Made by a program: the position numbers and the translations under genes. From Aphelocoma coerulescens (taxonomy: Eukaryota; Chordata; Aves; Passeriformes; Corvidae): DNA of 64,000 nt. Shown piece by piece: positions 12,976-26,200 of this stretch. Numbering within the stretch: the stretch's first letter is position 1; every line of letters begins with the position of its first letter. The notes below the pieces were generated by a model. That model did not search any database. It saw only the letters and a program-made list of their open reading frames with translations, and had not been told where the DNA came from. The stretch lies in the NCBI RefSeq assembly GCF_041296385.1, contig NC_091015.1, positions 54,440,345 through 54,504,344 of the forward strand, read 5' to 3'.

Positions 12976-15900
12976 CCCATTTACTGAAGGTTCAGGTCTC
13001 TACTGCTGCCTCTTCAGAGAAGCAAATAAATGTTTTTTCTAGCATCAGGGCTAGGCAAAACAGCTGGAGAGGCTAATTTATGTGCCCCACGGGCATTTCA
13101 TTTCCAGGGAGCCAGGCAGCCTGAGAGACATCTCAAAGGGGCAGAACTAATACAGAAATGGGAATTTCTAGAGTAACCTCTGCCTTATTTTATGAGCCAG
13201 TCTCTCATTCAATCCACACCAGTAAAACCCCTCAGCACCATAGAGCTGACATCAGGAGAAGCTGTGCTGCCTCCAGTCTCAGTGACTGATGGGAGCCCTG
13301 GGCAATAAGGATCCCTGAACATCAGACTAGTGGCTTTTACACTTTTTTATATTTTGTTTTCAGGGGATTTCCTAAAATGGAAACATTATCTTATTAATCC
13401 TTCTGCCACAACAATCTTGGAGAAGATTTTTGGCTTATTAAAAATAATGTGGTGTGTTAGGCAGTGCCTAGCTAACATAAAATAAACTCTATTAAAAAAA
13501 CTAAGTTGATAAAAAGCAAAACCTGATTTTCTAGATCCTTTATGTACTTTAGAATCACTTAGCATCACAATAATGGTATAATAAGTGGTGTAAAATTTAC
13601 TAGGCGCTTTTTTTTACTGTTTTCCTTTTGTATCAATGCAAAAGACTGCAGTTGGCAAGAAAAGAAAACTGAAGCACAATAAATGTCCTGTATCTCTGTG
13701 AGACCCAGCTCTGCTGTGGACCTCCTCTCTCCCCAACGTCCACCTGAAACTTTTTCAGATTTCAAGGCAGACTGGACCCCACTTGCTTCTCCATTCTGGG
13801 GAGAATAAAGAAGCAGGGAGAGGAGACGTTTAACCCTGGCTCACTGAGGCTTCAGGAGATCCCAAAGATGAAGCATGTGTCTGCCAGTGAGTATGCTTTG
13901 GACAGCCCATAGGAAGGGATCATGGATGACTTGTTATCATTCTGCTCCCCACTACCATTCCTTTCTAACCCTGACAAAGAAACTGTGTAAGGCCTGGCTA
14001 ATGTGTGGGACAGGCTGACAGTCCCTTGGCAGATGGCAGCAGCAGCTCAGCTGGCAGGGGAAAAGAAATACTCAATAAAAAATCTTCAGAAAGGATTAGA
14101 GGAAGACTAAATTTTCAATCTTAAAAATGCAAGAAGATTTAGGTTCATACCATTTCCCTTGTCCCTATCATCTTTGTCTTTTGAGTAAGTTCAGTGAAAT
14201 CCTGTCCCTGCTTCTGACAGGAAGACTTCCACTGATTTTGGTGGGGATCTACCATGTCTCCCTCTGCATACTCAGACTTTGTGTCTGCTGTACTTTTAGC
14301 ACGACTGAAAACTGCGTGCCAGAAAACCAGTGAGGGCAATCTAGTGTAACAGCCCTACCCAGCTCAGGATCTGGTTCTGCCTTTCTTAATTGCCTTTTGT
14401 GGCTTCACAAAAATTCTGGCAAAACTGACCACAAAAATGAAAGGGTGTGAAGAAGCAATTTAAACTCTGACATCTGCTGCAGCTTTCAGCAAGATGTTAA
14501 CAAAAAACTCGCGGCAGCATCTGATCTCTCCTTCCCTCCTCTTCCACCCAAGATGCTGCCTTTGCTGTGTGTCCTGTGCAGGACAGTGACCAGGGCAATC
14601 CATCCTGCTCTTGGCAGCAGTGGTCCCATAGGAGCAGTGGTCAGTGCAAGCTCTGGGTATGTGCCTGAATGCCTCTGCGTTGATGCTGTGGATGTGAATG
14701 CTCCTCCCTACTTAGAATTAGCTTCCATCCATCCTGATTTGCCATTGGTGTGAACTCAGAAAGGAGCAATGTGACCAACAGATGATACAGGGGTGGTTTA
14801 GTGAACTGGGAATGAAAGCAGTGAAAGAAACAGGAGGGGAGAAGAGAGTTTCTTCCATGAGAGAGAGATCTGCACAGCAAAATAAGGGACATCTGGCTGA
14901 GATGTGGTTTCATCAGCAGAGATACCAGCAGCACAGCATGATCTTCCCACCAGCTGGAAAATGCAATGTGCATCCCTGGTTCTGGGTGTCCCTCTGACAG
15001 CTCACTCTGCAGCTCCATGGCTACATCTGCCCTCCTGTTGTTTTCCATGCTCAGGAGATCAGCCTCACAGAGATATGCCTGTCCTCACATCACTCACAGT
15101 GCAGTCATGCCCATGGATCCATTCAAGATCTGGCCTTTCATACTGGCTCTTATTCAGTTGTATAATTTCTTCTAAACAAAGCCACCCATGCTGCTGGGGG
15201 AAGGGTAAGCAAAATGAGCTTTTACTCTGGCGATAGATAGAAAACAGAACAGGATTCCCCACTGAGTTATGAAAATGGCCAGAGGCTCTGAGCAGAAGAG
15301 ATCAGTCATGGTGTGTCTGCACAGTGCCCAGTGCAGGGCAGCCGGTGCCGTGGAGAGCTTACCAGCAGCTATTCCAGCCTGGATAAGGCAGTGTCTGCCA
15401 GGCACACTGTATGGGCTGTAGCTGGGAGTGGGGTCTGTGCTTCAGTAAGATACTGTATAACCCAGGGAAGCTTCAAGGCCGGAAAATAAAGCAGGGTTTA
15501 CCAAAACACAGCACATTTCTTGCAGGGCATGCCATGTTCTTCCCAAGCGTCTTACCAGCCTGCAACCAAGGCAACATCTCTCTTGCTCCGAAACCTCCTG
15601 GTTTCACCAGTCTCTTTCTTGGACATTGAGATGAGAATGGAAGAATTTTGGCAGATCAGGCATGGAGCTTTGCCCTGTGGATTTTCAGGACATGACACTC
15701 TGCAGTTCTGGCTCCCTTTTTACCTAGCTTTCCATGTGTGAATGTGTCTGAGACAGAGATGTGTTCGCGTGTGTTCAGCAAACAGATAGCTTTAATTCAC
15801 CTATTTCCATATCAATCATGGCAGAGGCTGCAATTGCCAGGCGCTCCCGACAGCTGCAGTGGATGTGAATGGCTTGCAGCAACACATCTGCAGGGGACCA

Positions 15901-17309
15901 GCTGGATATTGCAGGGCTGGATACTGCCTCAGTGCCAGAGACACCTGCAGGTCCCCTACGGGTGTCCCCACACAGGAAAGCAATGGCTGCATGTTAGGCA
16001 GGGGGCAAAGACAGAGCTGGAGGTGATGAGTACCTTCACAGAAAAAGTGATTCTGCTTTGGGGTCACTGGGGTGGGCAGCAGAGAGGTTCATCCACTTTT
16101 TGGCTGTGCTGAAGCTACACCTTTTCAAAGGGCCAAGCCCTGTGACAACCACTCAGGGTGTCTGAGATTATGCAAAGGCTGTTTTCATGAAAAAGCAGAA
16201 ATATCTGGACCAGGATGCACCATCTCAAAGCCAACACCAGAGTGATCCCAAAAGATCACAGCATCCCAGCAGAAGACATGACATGCTTGCTTTACAGCTA
16301 CACACCTTTGCAGCACTCATCCACTGAAGTGGGGCTGAGGATCAGATCTCCATAACTGTGTTTTTATACAGTAAGAAGATATTCTTTAAGTGGTGCAATC
16401 AATTCCAGCTCAAAAGAACACGTACAAAGGAAATAAGTAATCTTCCCAGTGTTTACATTCATTACACTGAGTAACTGCACTGGGCATTTCCCAGACCTAA
16501 GTTTTGAAGGGCAAACAAAATTTGACTGGGTTTGTTCTACTGGAAGAAAGAAAAACAGTTTGGGCAAATTAAGAACAAACCTGAAGCCTCAGCTGAGATC
16601 TAAAATTAGATTTTAAAGTGAAAAAAAACCCATAAAGATCCAAGCAATTATTTTGCCTCATTTATTGTTGATTGCCTCTGTCTTTCCAAACCTCAGGTTG
16701 TTCTGGAAGCAGAAACAATAGGAAATATATCTTTTAAAAGCTTATTGAGCTTATTAAGAAGACACAGTTCAACTGAAGATTGCAAGTGCCTGCAATAAAA
16801 TCAGTCAAATCAGAATAAAGTTGACCCAATTTTTTTTTTTTAACCAAAAAATAGCCCAATTCTACAGCAAAATTCAGATCTGAGGACAGATTTTGGACGC
16901 AAGTAAATGTGTTAGCTTTGCAGTCAAAGTTCACTGTATCTTATTACAAAACAGAGCGGTCACAAAGTTTTGACCGGGATCAGCAGGTTAAAGTCTTTTT
17001 CAAGGGCTGCAAAGTCCTTGAGGGATATGTTGGCAGCCTAGGATACCAGGGGTCTGCATCTGGTCCTGATTCTCAGCTGGTTTTGTCAAAAGTCATTTCC
17101 CCTTCAGCTTCTGCAGTGGGGCAGGTACATAGCCCATGCAGTTATTGGTAGCAAGAGCAGACGTGACTTTGATAGATTCTCCCTGGGTGAGATGAAAGGA
17201 AGGGAACGCTCACCAGGTGATGCTATCATTATCAGTCAGCTGCCAGAGCCAAACGGGCACATTGCACTGGACTTTCAGCTCCCAGCAGGGAGCAGGGGTA
17301 GTTTTTCCC
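12976..17309. other. Unique non-coding sequence, no gene seen
   Basis: About 4.3 kb without recognisable genes or repeats. The longest frames (near 14.6-15.2 and 15.7-16.1 kb) are under 140 codons, overlap on both strands and resemble no family. A T12 homopolymer lies at 16830-16841. Confidence 0.45.
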
Positions 17310-17765
17310 ATGTATAATCTGTGACTCATATGCAATGAGTCACTCCTGACAAATAAAGTTTTTCAATGGCAGCAACACCACCCCGTTACTCTCCTGAGCA
17401 GAACAGCAAGATGGTGAAGCCAGCCTAATTACCTCTTCCCCCAACCAATGATCACTCACTGGATCCGAAATGACTCACAGCCGGCCTTTGATCCTCACCA
17501 GTCCTGCACACACTGCCTTCTCGAGAGCTGCCGTGCCTGCACAAAGGACTTGCTTGGCTGGCTTGTGAGACTCTTACCAGGTTTGCAGGGGCAGGTGGCG
17601 GGACACAGACTGTCCCCGTCCCGCGGCGATGGGGGGGCTGTGCACGGCTGGATGTGCTGGGGATGTTTTGGTGCAAACTAAATGCATCTCCCCACCGCCA
17701 GACCTCGGTGTGCACAGGCGGTGGGTGGGGTGCAGCTGCGGGAAGCAGCAGGAGGAAACAGGGCT
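17310..17765. promoter_or_regulatory. Candidate enhancer: three AP-1 sites beside a CpG cluster
   Basis: TGACTCAT (17322-17329) and its exact reverse complement ATGAGTCA (17335-17342) form an inverted pair with a 5-bp spacer. A third TGACTCA lies at 17471-17477. TGASTCA is the consensus for AP-1 (Jun/Fos) and overlaps the MARE/NF-E2 core. Downstream, 17466-17741 contains about fourteen CpGs, including a GTCCCGCGGCGATGG segment, in otherwise CpG-poor DNA. Together these resemble an AP-1-bound enhancer or a weak GC-rich promoter. No TATA box, obvious first exon or conserved protein follows, so promoter activity is not supported. Confidence 0.3.
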
Positions 17766-20700
17766 GCTTCCAGTCTCTCTTGGCACGAACTCACCACTTC
17801 ACCTTTGCAAGCTGCAACAACCATGGCAACGAGGACAGATACACTGAAAACGGAATGGATTCAAGGTCCAGCATCAAAGGGGAGCAGTTTCTACCCATGC
17901 TGCTCTCAGAAGGCGAGGCTCCACAGTAGATTTGTGGTTAGCCTCCTGAAAGCCCCCGGGCATTGCTCAGCCAGTGTGATCTAGACAACAAGGAAATTCC
18001 TGTCCTTGGGCTTGGGGGTGCTTTGCTTTTACTGTTCTGTCTAATCTAGGAGAGGCTTTGGGGCAAAGAAAGCAAAGCCCAGGCGCCCCTGGGCTTTCTC
18101 CTCCCATATGCCCTGCAAAATAGCAGCACTGGAGCCTAAGATCACACAGTTGCTGGATAGCATGACTGGTGTCAGATGTCCCCTCCCTTCATGATCTTTA
18201 GTAACTCCACGACTTTGATCTTTGTTTTTTCATGTCATTCATCAGCCAGTTATGTGTGAAGAAAACAAATAAAGAAACTATTGCCCCTCACTTGCACTGA
18301 CCTCCAAAATCTGTATCCCAAGCAAACTTCACAAAGATCAGTGAACAGAAGCAGGCCTGAGCATAAGGGAAATCTAGAGGACTAAGGGTGGAGGAAGCCC
18401 TCACTGGCTACAGGATAGGTCCTTTCCTAAAGCAGCATTCCTCTGTGATTTAATGAAGGATTCTGTTTCTCAGCACATTATGAAGCTGGCTTTTCACTAG
18501 CCCTGAGCTGGGGAGCATTGGAGGAGGTTCTCATGCAGGAGTTCCCATGCAGAAGTTCAGGGCTGCAGTCCTGCTGTACCTTCAGTGCTGAGAGCAGCAC
18601 AGCTCAAGGTTAGCCTGCAGCCTTGCTGCAGAGGGGAATTTGGGACATGACTCAGGGATTCTGCATCAGCCAGTCCTCTCCCCGACTCTGCCCAAAGCAG
18701 CATCTTCAGTTTCAGGAGCCTTTGAGCAGATGCCCAGTGAATCCAGGATTGAACCAATGCAGCAAGGAAGACCCAGAAGACAGCAAGGAAGAGGAGCACA
18801 TGCTGCAGTTCATCTGTACAGCCCCAGACTCCCCTGTAAAACAGGGCACCCCACACACAGAATAGGCTGGGAGAAGAGTAGGTCTTATCGTGATTAGGAG
18901 ACAGAGAGATGAAGGATATCTGATAGTGTCTCTAGCTGTGTGCCATCTTTTCAGACAGGATGTTATTGTCCTTTGTATTCTGACTTTGAAACTCCCCCCT
19001 ATTTTTTCTAAACAGCAGCATCACGATTAATTGCAAAGCACTGTGTGGGAGTAGCAATTAGCAGTTTCACTGGATGGTACTAGGATATATTTAAAACCCT
19101 TTATGGGGTTATGCATATTTTTAACTCTTGGAAGAAACTTTGTTTCCAGGGAAGTACATTGCTGACAAGACCAGCTCTGTAAATAATGGCAAACCCAGTT
19201 TTTTCGAGGTGGGAATAATATGATACTCAGAAGGAGCAGGAAGCGCAGAGCTTCACAGCATATTTGCATTAGTGCCAACCTCCCCAGGAGCATAGAATGC
19301 AGCACTATAGAGCAATATTTACTCTCTGAAAGTAGAACCATACCTATATGCTATGGCAGAGACATGACTCTTAAGGAATGACTCAGTTGATATTGAATAC
19401 AGCATCTGCTGCAAAAACTTCACTAAGTAGTTTGAATGCTTAAGTTTTACACTTTCTAGCTGAAAGAAATACTGTTTCTTTTTAAAAATTGAAGTAATGC
19501 TCATCTGTCTCCCTGAGTTTGGAAGAGGCTTCTGAGAAAGCCAGAAGACAAATGTAGTGAGATGCTACCACTACACTGCAAGTATGACAACACTTGTGTT
19601 CCTCTCAAGGTCCTGACTCCACAGACCTTTACAGAACAAGCTCAAGTCTATGTTTTTTCCTCTCAGTTTTAGAGGAAGGTTTAAAGATGCTGGCACAAAA
19701 AACTCGAGAACTAGAAAGCAAATGAAAGAATGATTAATCACCTTGGTTTTGAAGGTATATAGTAGGTACACCCCTGAGTGTTAATCCCGAAGCTGTTTGA
19801 CCCTATGACTTTCAACACTCTTACATATGGAAGTGCTCATCACTTCAGGACAACTGGACTCCTCATGCTGCCCAGCCCAAAGCTGCCTCCTCATGCCCAC
19901 AGTGAGAAGAACCTGGCTGCTGGGAGCTCCTGCCTCCCTCCCTGCAGCTCTGCCACAGCACTTTGGCAGGGGCTGCACATGAGAAGAAAAAGTAGTACAT
20001 GATTTTCAGCTTTGGCACATGAAATCAAAAGTGCCACATATTATTATTAACACAACTGGCTAATTCAAAGGATGTATTGGTTTTGTGTTCTTTTCCCCTC
20101 ATGAGAAATCAACTGCCACCAGATTTTTAATTTTGTGCATCAGAGCCCTCGTTGACATCTGGAAGTGGAGACCTTTATAACAGGGTCTTGCTACACATCC
20201 AAGGCAACAACACACAAGGGCTGGTGTGAGCAACATTTCTCCCGGGTGCCATGCAAGGCATCCTGATGAGCTGAGGGAGACAGAGGCTTCACTCCTTTCA
20301 CTGGTGAGCTGTTACCATTGCTGTGCTACTGCTCTGCCATGTGGGTTTGTTGCCCCTCCTTGCCCTAAGCTCAACATTGCTGTTTGAATTCAGTTGCGTG
20401 GGGCAATGGAGAGAAATAACCAAAGATTCACCAAATAAGGAGGGGACCAACCAGTAAATCTATCCATATCAACCCAGAGGTGCAGCCTGGCAACCTTTCA
20501 GGCAGCTTGCTGAGAGCATCAGGGCTCTGCAGTCACCTTAACCTGTCAAAGGGTTAGCTCACATTGCTAACAGGTTGCAGCCCCCCTTGAGCTCTGACTT
20601 ACAGTGGCTACCTGAGCACTGCTAAACCTAGACCAGACCGACTTTACTGGATCTAGCTGTGCTTTGGGATTGTGGTGGTCTCCTGTCTGCAGAGTAAACA

Positions 20701-20891
20701 GAGGGAAAAAACCCCACAGTCTCAGACAAGGACATGAAAACCTCTCAGAGGCTTAGAAAAGCAGTATTTGCACTGGGTGAACTACAACGACCTTTGGGCT
20801 ACATGAAAAGTTGGGACAGATAAAGGTTCAAAGCAGTGGCAGAAGGAATAGATTGGAAAGAGGGCAAATAGAAAATAGGAAGTGGGCAGGC

Positions 20892-20927
20892 AAAAAAAAA
20901 AAAAGAGAGGGAGAGGGTGAGGGAGGA
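20892..20927. repeat. A13 tract followed by a short polypurine stretch
   Basis: Thirteen A residues lead into GAGAGGGAGAGGGTGAGGGAGG, broken by a single T. This is simple low-complexity DNA. I found no transposon body upstream for which this would be a tail. Confidence 0.8.
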
Positions 20928-21070
20928 TCATGCCACTAACAGGAAAATGTAACTGGATCTGGAAAGCTTCATCAGTGTACAACCATAATCTCAATCATTC
21001 TCATTTACTTTAACATTTTTTATTGCTCCATCACAGTTGCTGTCCTGTTCCAAAACTTTGCAGTTCCTGT

Positions 21071-21086
21071 AAAAAAAAAAAAAAAA
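21071..21086. repeat. A16 homopolymer
   Basis: Sixteen consecutive A residues. No upstream coding similarity or target-site duplication is evident, so it cannot be claimed as a retroposon tail. Confidence 0.85.
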
Positions 21087-22064
21087 TGTTTAGGCAGACT
21101 GCCAGGGTTTTTTTAACCAGAAAATTTGGATTTTGGTCGAGACTGCCTGGAGACAAGCATCTCAGAAAGCAGTCCTTTTTCCTCCCTGATCCTTCCCTAA
21201 CCCCAGTTCTGCCTACTTGATGGGCTCTGCATCATGGCACCTGCCAGAAAGATGGTAATACAGGTTGGGTTTGATCTTTTACATTGCCGCTCAGTCAACC
21301 CTTTGGTTCTGGGAGAGAAAGAGAGAGAAAAATTAACATGAAGATCCCTGCAACCTGAAGTGTTGTCTCAGGAGTCACTGAAAGATCAATGCTGACTTTC
21401 TCTGACTGCTGCCCTCAGCCCAGGCTGTACCTGGAGTCCAGAGCCTGGGCATACAGCAGCACTACAGCACACTTACTTCTCCAGCAGCCAGACAGGCCAT
21501 CCCGTGCTCTCCCTTTCCCCAAACCCTCCTTTCCTAAGAAATTGTGTATAATAAATTTCTGCTCTGCCTGAGCAAAGATCAGCCTCGGGATTCACACCAT
21601 TAAATGATAAAGTATAGGAAATTAAACTTTGTTCCCTGGGAGCTTGTTCTGCCCTGTCTCTCTGCTGTTCCCAAAAGGGCAAGTTCAAAAAAAGTAGAAA
21701 CAGCACAGTGAGCTCAGCTGCATTTCTCTGGTCTAAATGTTGCCCCAGAGTACCCAGGGAGACCTGATCCCCCAGGTCGGTCTGCCTGATCCAGAGTACC
21801 CAGAGCACTCCCATCTCAGTGCTTCTCTTGTCACTCCTAATGGATGGAACTGATGGAGGAGGACTGGGAAAACTGGTGTCTCAGACTAGGCTCCTTCATC
21901 CATTTCTTCATCCCAGTCCCCAGAAGAGAGTTTTCCTTTCTCCAGGAGAAGCTGGCTTTGCAGGTCACATTAAGACACTCAGGCAGGGAGCAGAGAGGGG
22001 ATGCCCTTGCACTCCCAGGGGGGTCTCTAGGCATGCAGCAGGCTGAGCTTAACCCAAATGATCC

Positions 22065-22130
22065 CGTGTTCCCGGGAGATGTGAGTCAGAGTGAGTCAGC
22101 TCCCATGAGACCGCCCTTTCCACTCTCAGC
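22065..22130. promoter_or_regulatory. Paired AP-1/MARE-like sites
   Basis: TGAGTCA occurs twice, at 22082-22088 and 22092-22098, three bases apart and in the same orientation. The second continues as TGAGTCAGC, which matches a MARE half (Maf/NF-E2 type). Two consensus sites ten bases centre to centre (about one helical turn) are unlikely to be spread at random. Functional meaning is inference. Confidence 0.25.
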
Positions 22131-23168
22131 TGCATAAGAAACACTGTATTATTGATGGCAAGCTTAATGAGGGGGTGGGAACAGCGATGGAAAACAATCA
22201 TACTCCTCAGTGGGGCACACGAAGCCTGCAGTGCTCAGAAACAGCCATCTTCCTCTCTTCCCCCAGACATGGTGTGTGTCCCAAGGAGATTTCTGAGCAG
22301 GGCTGCTCCTCCTGAAAGCTGCCCCTCCAAGGAGAAACATTTCCTTCCTGTGCAGGATGACCAGCTTTCCCATTTTCCACCAAGCTAACCAGGACCTTCC
22401 AGGACAGGACCTGCCACCTGTGGAGACCCACCATCGTCCTTTTTCCAGCCTTCAACAAGGTTGTACTTTCTCCCAAAGGGAGAAAAATCACCTAGGCCAG
22501 GCTCCAAAGAAACACACCATTGACTCTGCTGCGGTTCATGGGAAGTGATGAACCCACAGGAATGGATTAGGCTCCTAAGGAGCACAGCAGGCTTGATCTT
22601 AGATCTGCCTGCACCACAGATATTTTTGGCGGGGGAGGGGAGGGGGTGAGCCAGGTCTGTGTTTTTTAAGGTTGTATTTCTGCCTGGTTTAGCAAATATT
22701 AGTCTATTTGTGTTGATGGCAATCAGGCTGCCCTGGTTTAGCCTCTTTCACTTGGGAGCAAAAGGCAGCTAGCTCAGTGTCTATGAGATTGTGGAGTAAA
22801 TTTGTTTGAAAAGATAGAGAAACTGCTGTTAATGACCCTGTTCAGGTTTTCCAGCCGGGCCAGCAGATTTTCCTTGTGGTGGCTGCCGTTGCATACTGCA
22901 GAGCCTTTTTCTTCGGAAAGGTGGTAGTTTAAATTGGAGTTAGACTTACGGCACCTGCCAAGTTCAACATGCCTCCGAGACAAACACAGCTCTGTCCGTG
23001 AAAGGCACCCGACTGCTGAGGCTGTGCAAAGGCCAGCTCAGCTATGGAAAACATCAGGGAGAGGACTTGGCTGCCTCAAAATGCAACTGCTTCTTGTAAT
23101 AATAGACATAAACTTTGCAAGGAAGGGTTGCTGGAAGGGCAGAGAGAAATGTGAAATACAGGCCCAGC
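22131..23168. other. Unique non-coding sequence, nothing recognised
   Basis: Unique DNA with a short G-rich run at about 22629-22647. No repeats from known families and no supported coding frame were seen. Confidence 0.45.
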
Positions 23169-23169
23169 T

Positions 23170-23205
23170 ATTTTATTTTTATTTTTATTTTTATTATTAT
23201 TATTA
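23170..23205. repeat. T/A-rich microsatellite (TTTTTA)n-(TTA)n
   Basis: TTTTA and TTTTTA units pass into four ATT/TTA units. It is a small compound array. No adjacent transposon was recognised. Confidence 0.88.
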
Positions 23206-23206
23206 G

Positions 23207-26200
23207 TGCAAGAGTTCATTCACAGTTCCCCTAAGCTGCACACAGGCATTGCTCTGTGCACTGGCTGTCCCTGTGCCAGGACTGTTCAGCCCTTTCCAGC
23301 AGTGACACCATGTCCTAGAGTTGGACCCCATCTCACTCTGTCCCTGTCCCCAGCATGCTGCCTCCCCAGCAAGAAGGGATAGAGAAAAATTGGGACCCAT
23401 ATGCTTTCCAGGATCTCTGAACTGTCTCTCCCAGGTGCCACTGGAGAAAAATTGAAGCATCCTGGGCAACATCGTGGTGCAGGAGCTGGGGGGGGATCCT
23501 TCCAAAGCTGGTCTGAGCAGCATTGATTCCTTCCTTGATGTTTCAGGGAAAGAGGCAGAGCACCCCAACCTCCCCCATCCAGAAACAGCATCCTGGTGGA
23601 GAGCATCAGATGATACAGAACCTGCAGCAGTGCATGGAGAAGAGCAGCTTGCTCCCCCAACCCATTCCTATTTTTATGTGGTGGGAATGACCATGGTTTG
23701 CCCTCTTCATCTTTAGAGCTTGCAGTAGCCCATGCTGAAGCGCCAAGCTCCCATTCTCCACACAAGGCTAGGATCTGTGGTTAAAGTAACCTTACCAGTA
23801 ACCTGGCCATTTATAAATCCATTCTGCCAGCCTCATTATCTGTCCCAATTAGCTGGCAGTCCCCACCAGGAAGGTGTCTGTAAGCAAAAGAGAACCATTC
23901 CTCTCCAGGCAGAAAACATTTAAAAGAGGCCCTACACAGCCGCACGACGTGGGGATCCCCAAAATGTGATGCCAGAAGAAAGAGCAGAAACGATGGATGA
24001 TGACCTACATGTCTTTTTGTGAGTCCTTTACATTTTAGTCCTCCAGAAACAGCAGCGCAAGGGCCTGATTAACCCAAATGAATATAAAAGCTCCTTGTGT
24101 CGCAGTAAAAGATGAAGCTGAAAGGAGGACTTTTCCAGACTGGTGCATGAATTAGCCCTACAGCCTGGAGAGAGGGATGGAGTGAAAAGGGATGTGCAGC
24201 CAATGCTAAATCTGTTGCATGGAGAAGTTTTAGGAACACAGTGGCAGCTTTGACCCCCTTATTCTCACTCCCAGGACTGTGTTAACAATCTCAGTCCTAA
24301 ATCCTTCAACATTCTCTGGGTGAGCAGATCACCACTCCCAGGCAAAACCTACTTGATCTCAGTGGCCCTCCTGGGGCTGGTCGGGGAACAGGTCATGGTC
24401 AGAGAGGCTAGGAAGGGAAAGGAAAGGGAAATAGGTGTGGAAGCATTTGGACAAAGTGCAGCTGAGGCCGTGCCCATTCAGATGGCATAAGGGTATCAGC
24501 TATAGGGACTTCATGAAATGCAAAAGCGATGGAGTTGAACTGCTGGGCAAGGGCCTTTGGACAAAATGGCCTGACTTTTGAAAAGTCTGACTCAAAGAAA
24601 CTGAGACTCCCCTTGGAAATGCATCCATGTCTAGAAAAGTTTCCTTAGGTCCTTGCCTGGACCTGGTCCTGACTGACTTGTCTTTCTTGTTCTCCTCTGC
24701 ATTGTTTTGCCAGGAAAAACATCGGAGCAGCTTCACAGTTTGAACACTGTTCTGCCCAGCTCCAAGCAGGACCACGGTAGATCTGTGTCTTGCATCCCAG
24801 CTGAATGCCCCAACTCTTCGATATTTTTTCTCCGTTACTTGCATCCTTCTTTTTCTTTCCCTGCCATCCAGTACCCAAGAAATCCATCTGATTTTCCTTA
24901 TTTTCTCTGTCCCTACAATTCATTCTCAGTCCAGGAGATCCAGCTGAATTATTCACTGAAATCATTATCATTAATCCAGCCTATTTGCTGAGCCAGCCCT
25001 GATGGGCAAATATATTTTTCATTCCTCAGTATTTGCCAAAATAACCTGGGTGAGCCATTTAGCCTGGGGCCATTCATAGTAGCTATTTATGTTCCTTTCC
25101 ATCAAAACTCATCTCTTCCATAATGGCCAGTACAAGCCCTGTGCAGTGTTGAAACCCCACTTGGGTGCTGTTTTGAGCACCTTGATGCTGGGCACAACCC
25201 CCTGAACCATTTCTGCCTTAGCAGCTTTTCTGTGCTGCCAGAATGGCACGACACAACTTGGCAGAGTGCAGCACTGGGGGCTGGGCTGTAACTCCCCAAA
25301 TTAATGTCTTTCCCCTTTTTTTCATTCTCCCCGGTCATAACTTTTCCTGGCTATGTAAACCAGAGTTACGTGGATTTTCTGTTTGCTTCTTCAAAAGTGC
25401 ACATGCATATGGGTGGAGAAATTGTACAAAATGCCAAAGATTATATTTTTCCAAGTGTTGTAGTAGTTCTATGGTTACGGTCACAGAGAGCAAAGGAAAT
25501 GCAAATGTTCAGCAAAGTGGCCACAGGAGCTGGAACTGAGCCTCTGCGCATAAGTGTGGTGTGTATTTAACACAGGCAGCTATAGGCTCAGGGATCTCTT
25601 TCAAAATAAAACCCGAGCACAGTGTTGAAGCCTAATCTGTTGGGAGTGTAATTTCTGGGGGATGGCTGCTTAAAAACGACACATTGTTCTGTTTGCTTAT
25701 TTCCATTTCCTAAACCCTGGTAAGGATGTGCAACATCCTCAGATGCACAGAACCCTTTAGTCACTATGTAGATCATTGCTATTTGCTAACTATGCAGAAT
25801 GTGTTTTATATAAATTAAGCTATTATAAGCTGTTAGCTATGCGTGCATATTGCAATTTGAAGGATTCACCTCCTGTTATATATGGGTCAATGCAGAAAGA
25901 AAATCTTTATTAGTGATATCCTGGCAAGTTAAAAAGCTCTCAGCTACTCTGTCAAGTTTTTATCAAAAATATTGACGCTTAACCCAGAAGGTTGCAAGGC
26001 TGAGCCCAGCCCAGGCCCTGCAAACATAAATAAAATTCAACTTTTGATGTGTGTGGTGTTCAAAAGGAGCCCTGGATTAGCCAGACAGCACCAATTTCAT
26101 TCCTTCAGACTCCACAGTCATGAGGGTCCAAATGTGTGGTTATTGTTACAAGTAGTATGAGAGAAGAGACAAACTGCTTGAAAACTCTTTCAAACTTAAG

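Larger units (their letters stand above)
17766..22060. other. Unique non-coding sequence, no gene seen
   Basis: About 4.3 kb with no supported gene. It includes isolated TGACTCA sites (18648-18654, 19379-19385), an A13 tract running into a purine-rich stretch (20892-20927) and an A16 tract (21071-21086). Neither A tract is preceded by a recognisable retroelement or processed pseudogene. Confidence 0.45.

Noticed and set aside
17279..17296. CTCF-like word CCAGCAGGGAGC
   Set aside because: Close to the core but with a mismatch at an important G, and without the flanking match needed to call a site by eye.
21071..21086. A16 tract as a processed-pseudogene or retroposon tail
   Set aside because: No similarity to a known mRNA upstream, no polyadenylation signal at the expected distance and no target-site duplication seen.
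23286..23765. Minus-strand frame of about 160 codons
   Set aside because: It overlaps another minus-strand frame and one on the + strand over the same bases, has no known motif, and is typical of stop-poor non-coding DNA.
25304..25570. 88-codon ATG frame with a hydrophobic segment
   Set aside because: It looked at first like a possible exon, but no family motif, conserved residue pattern or supportable splice pair was found.
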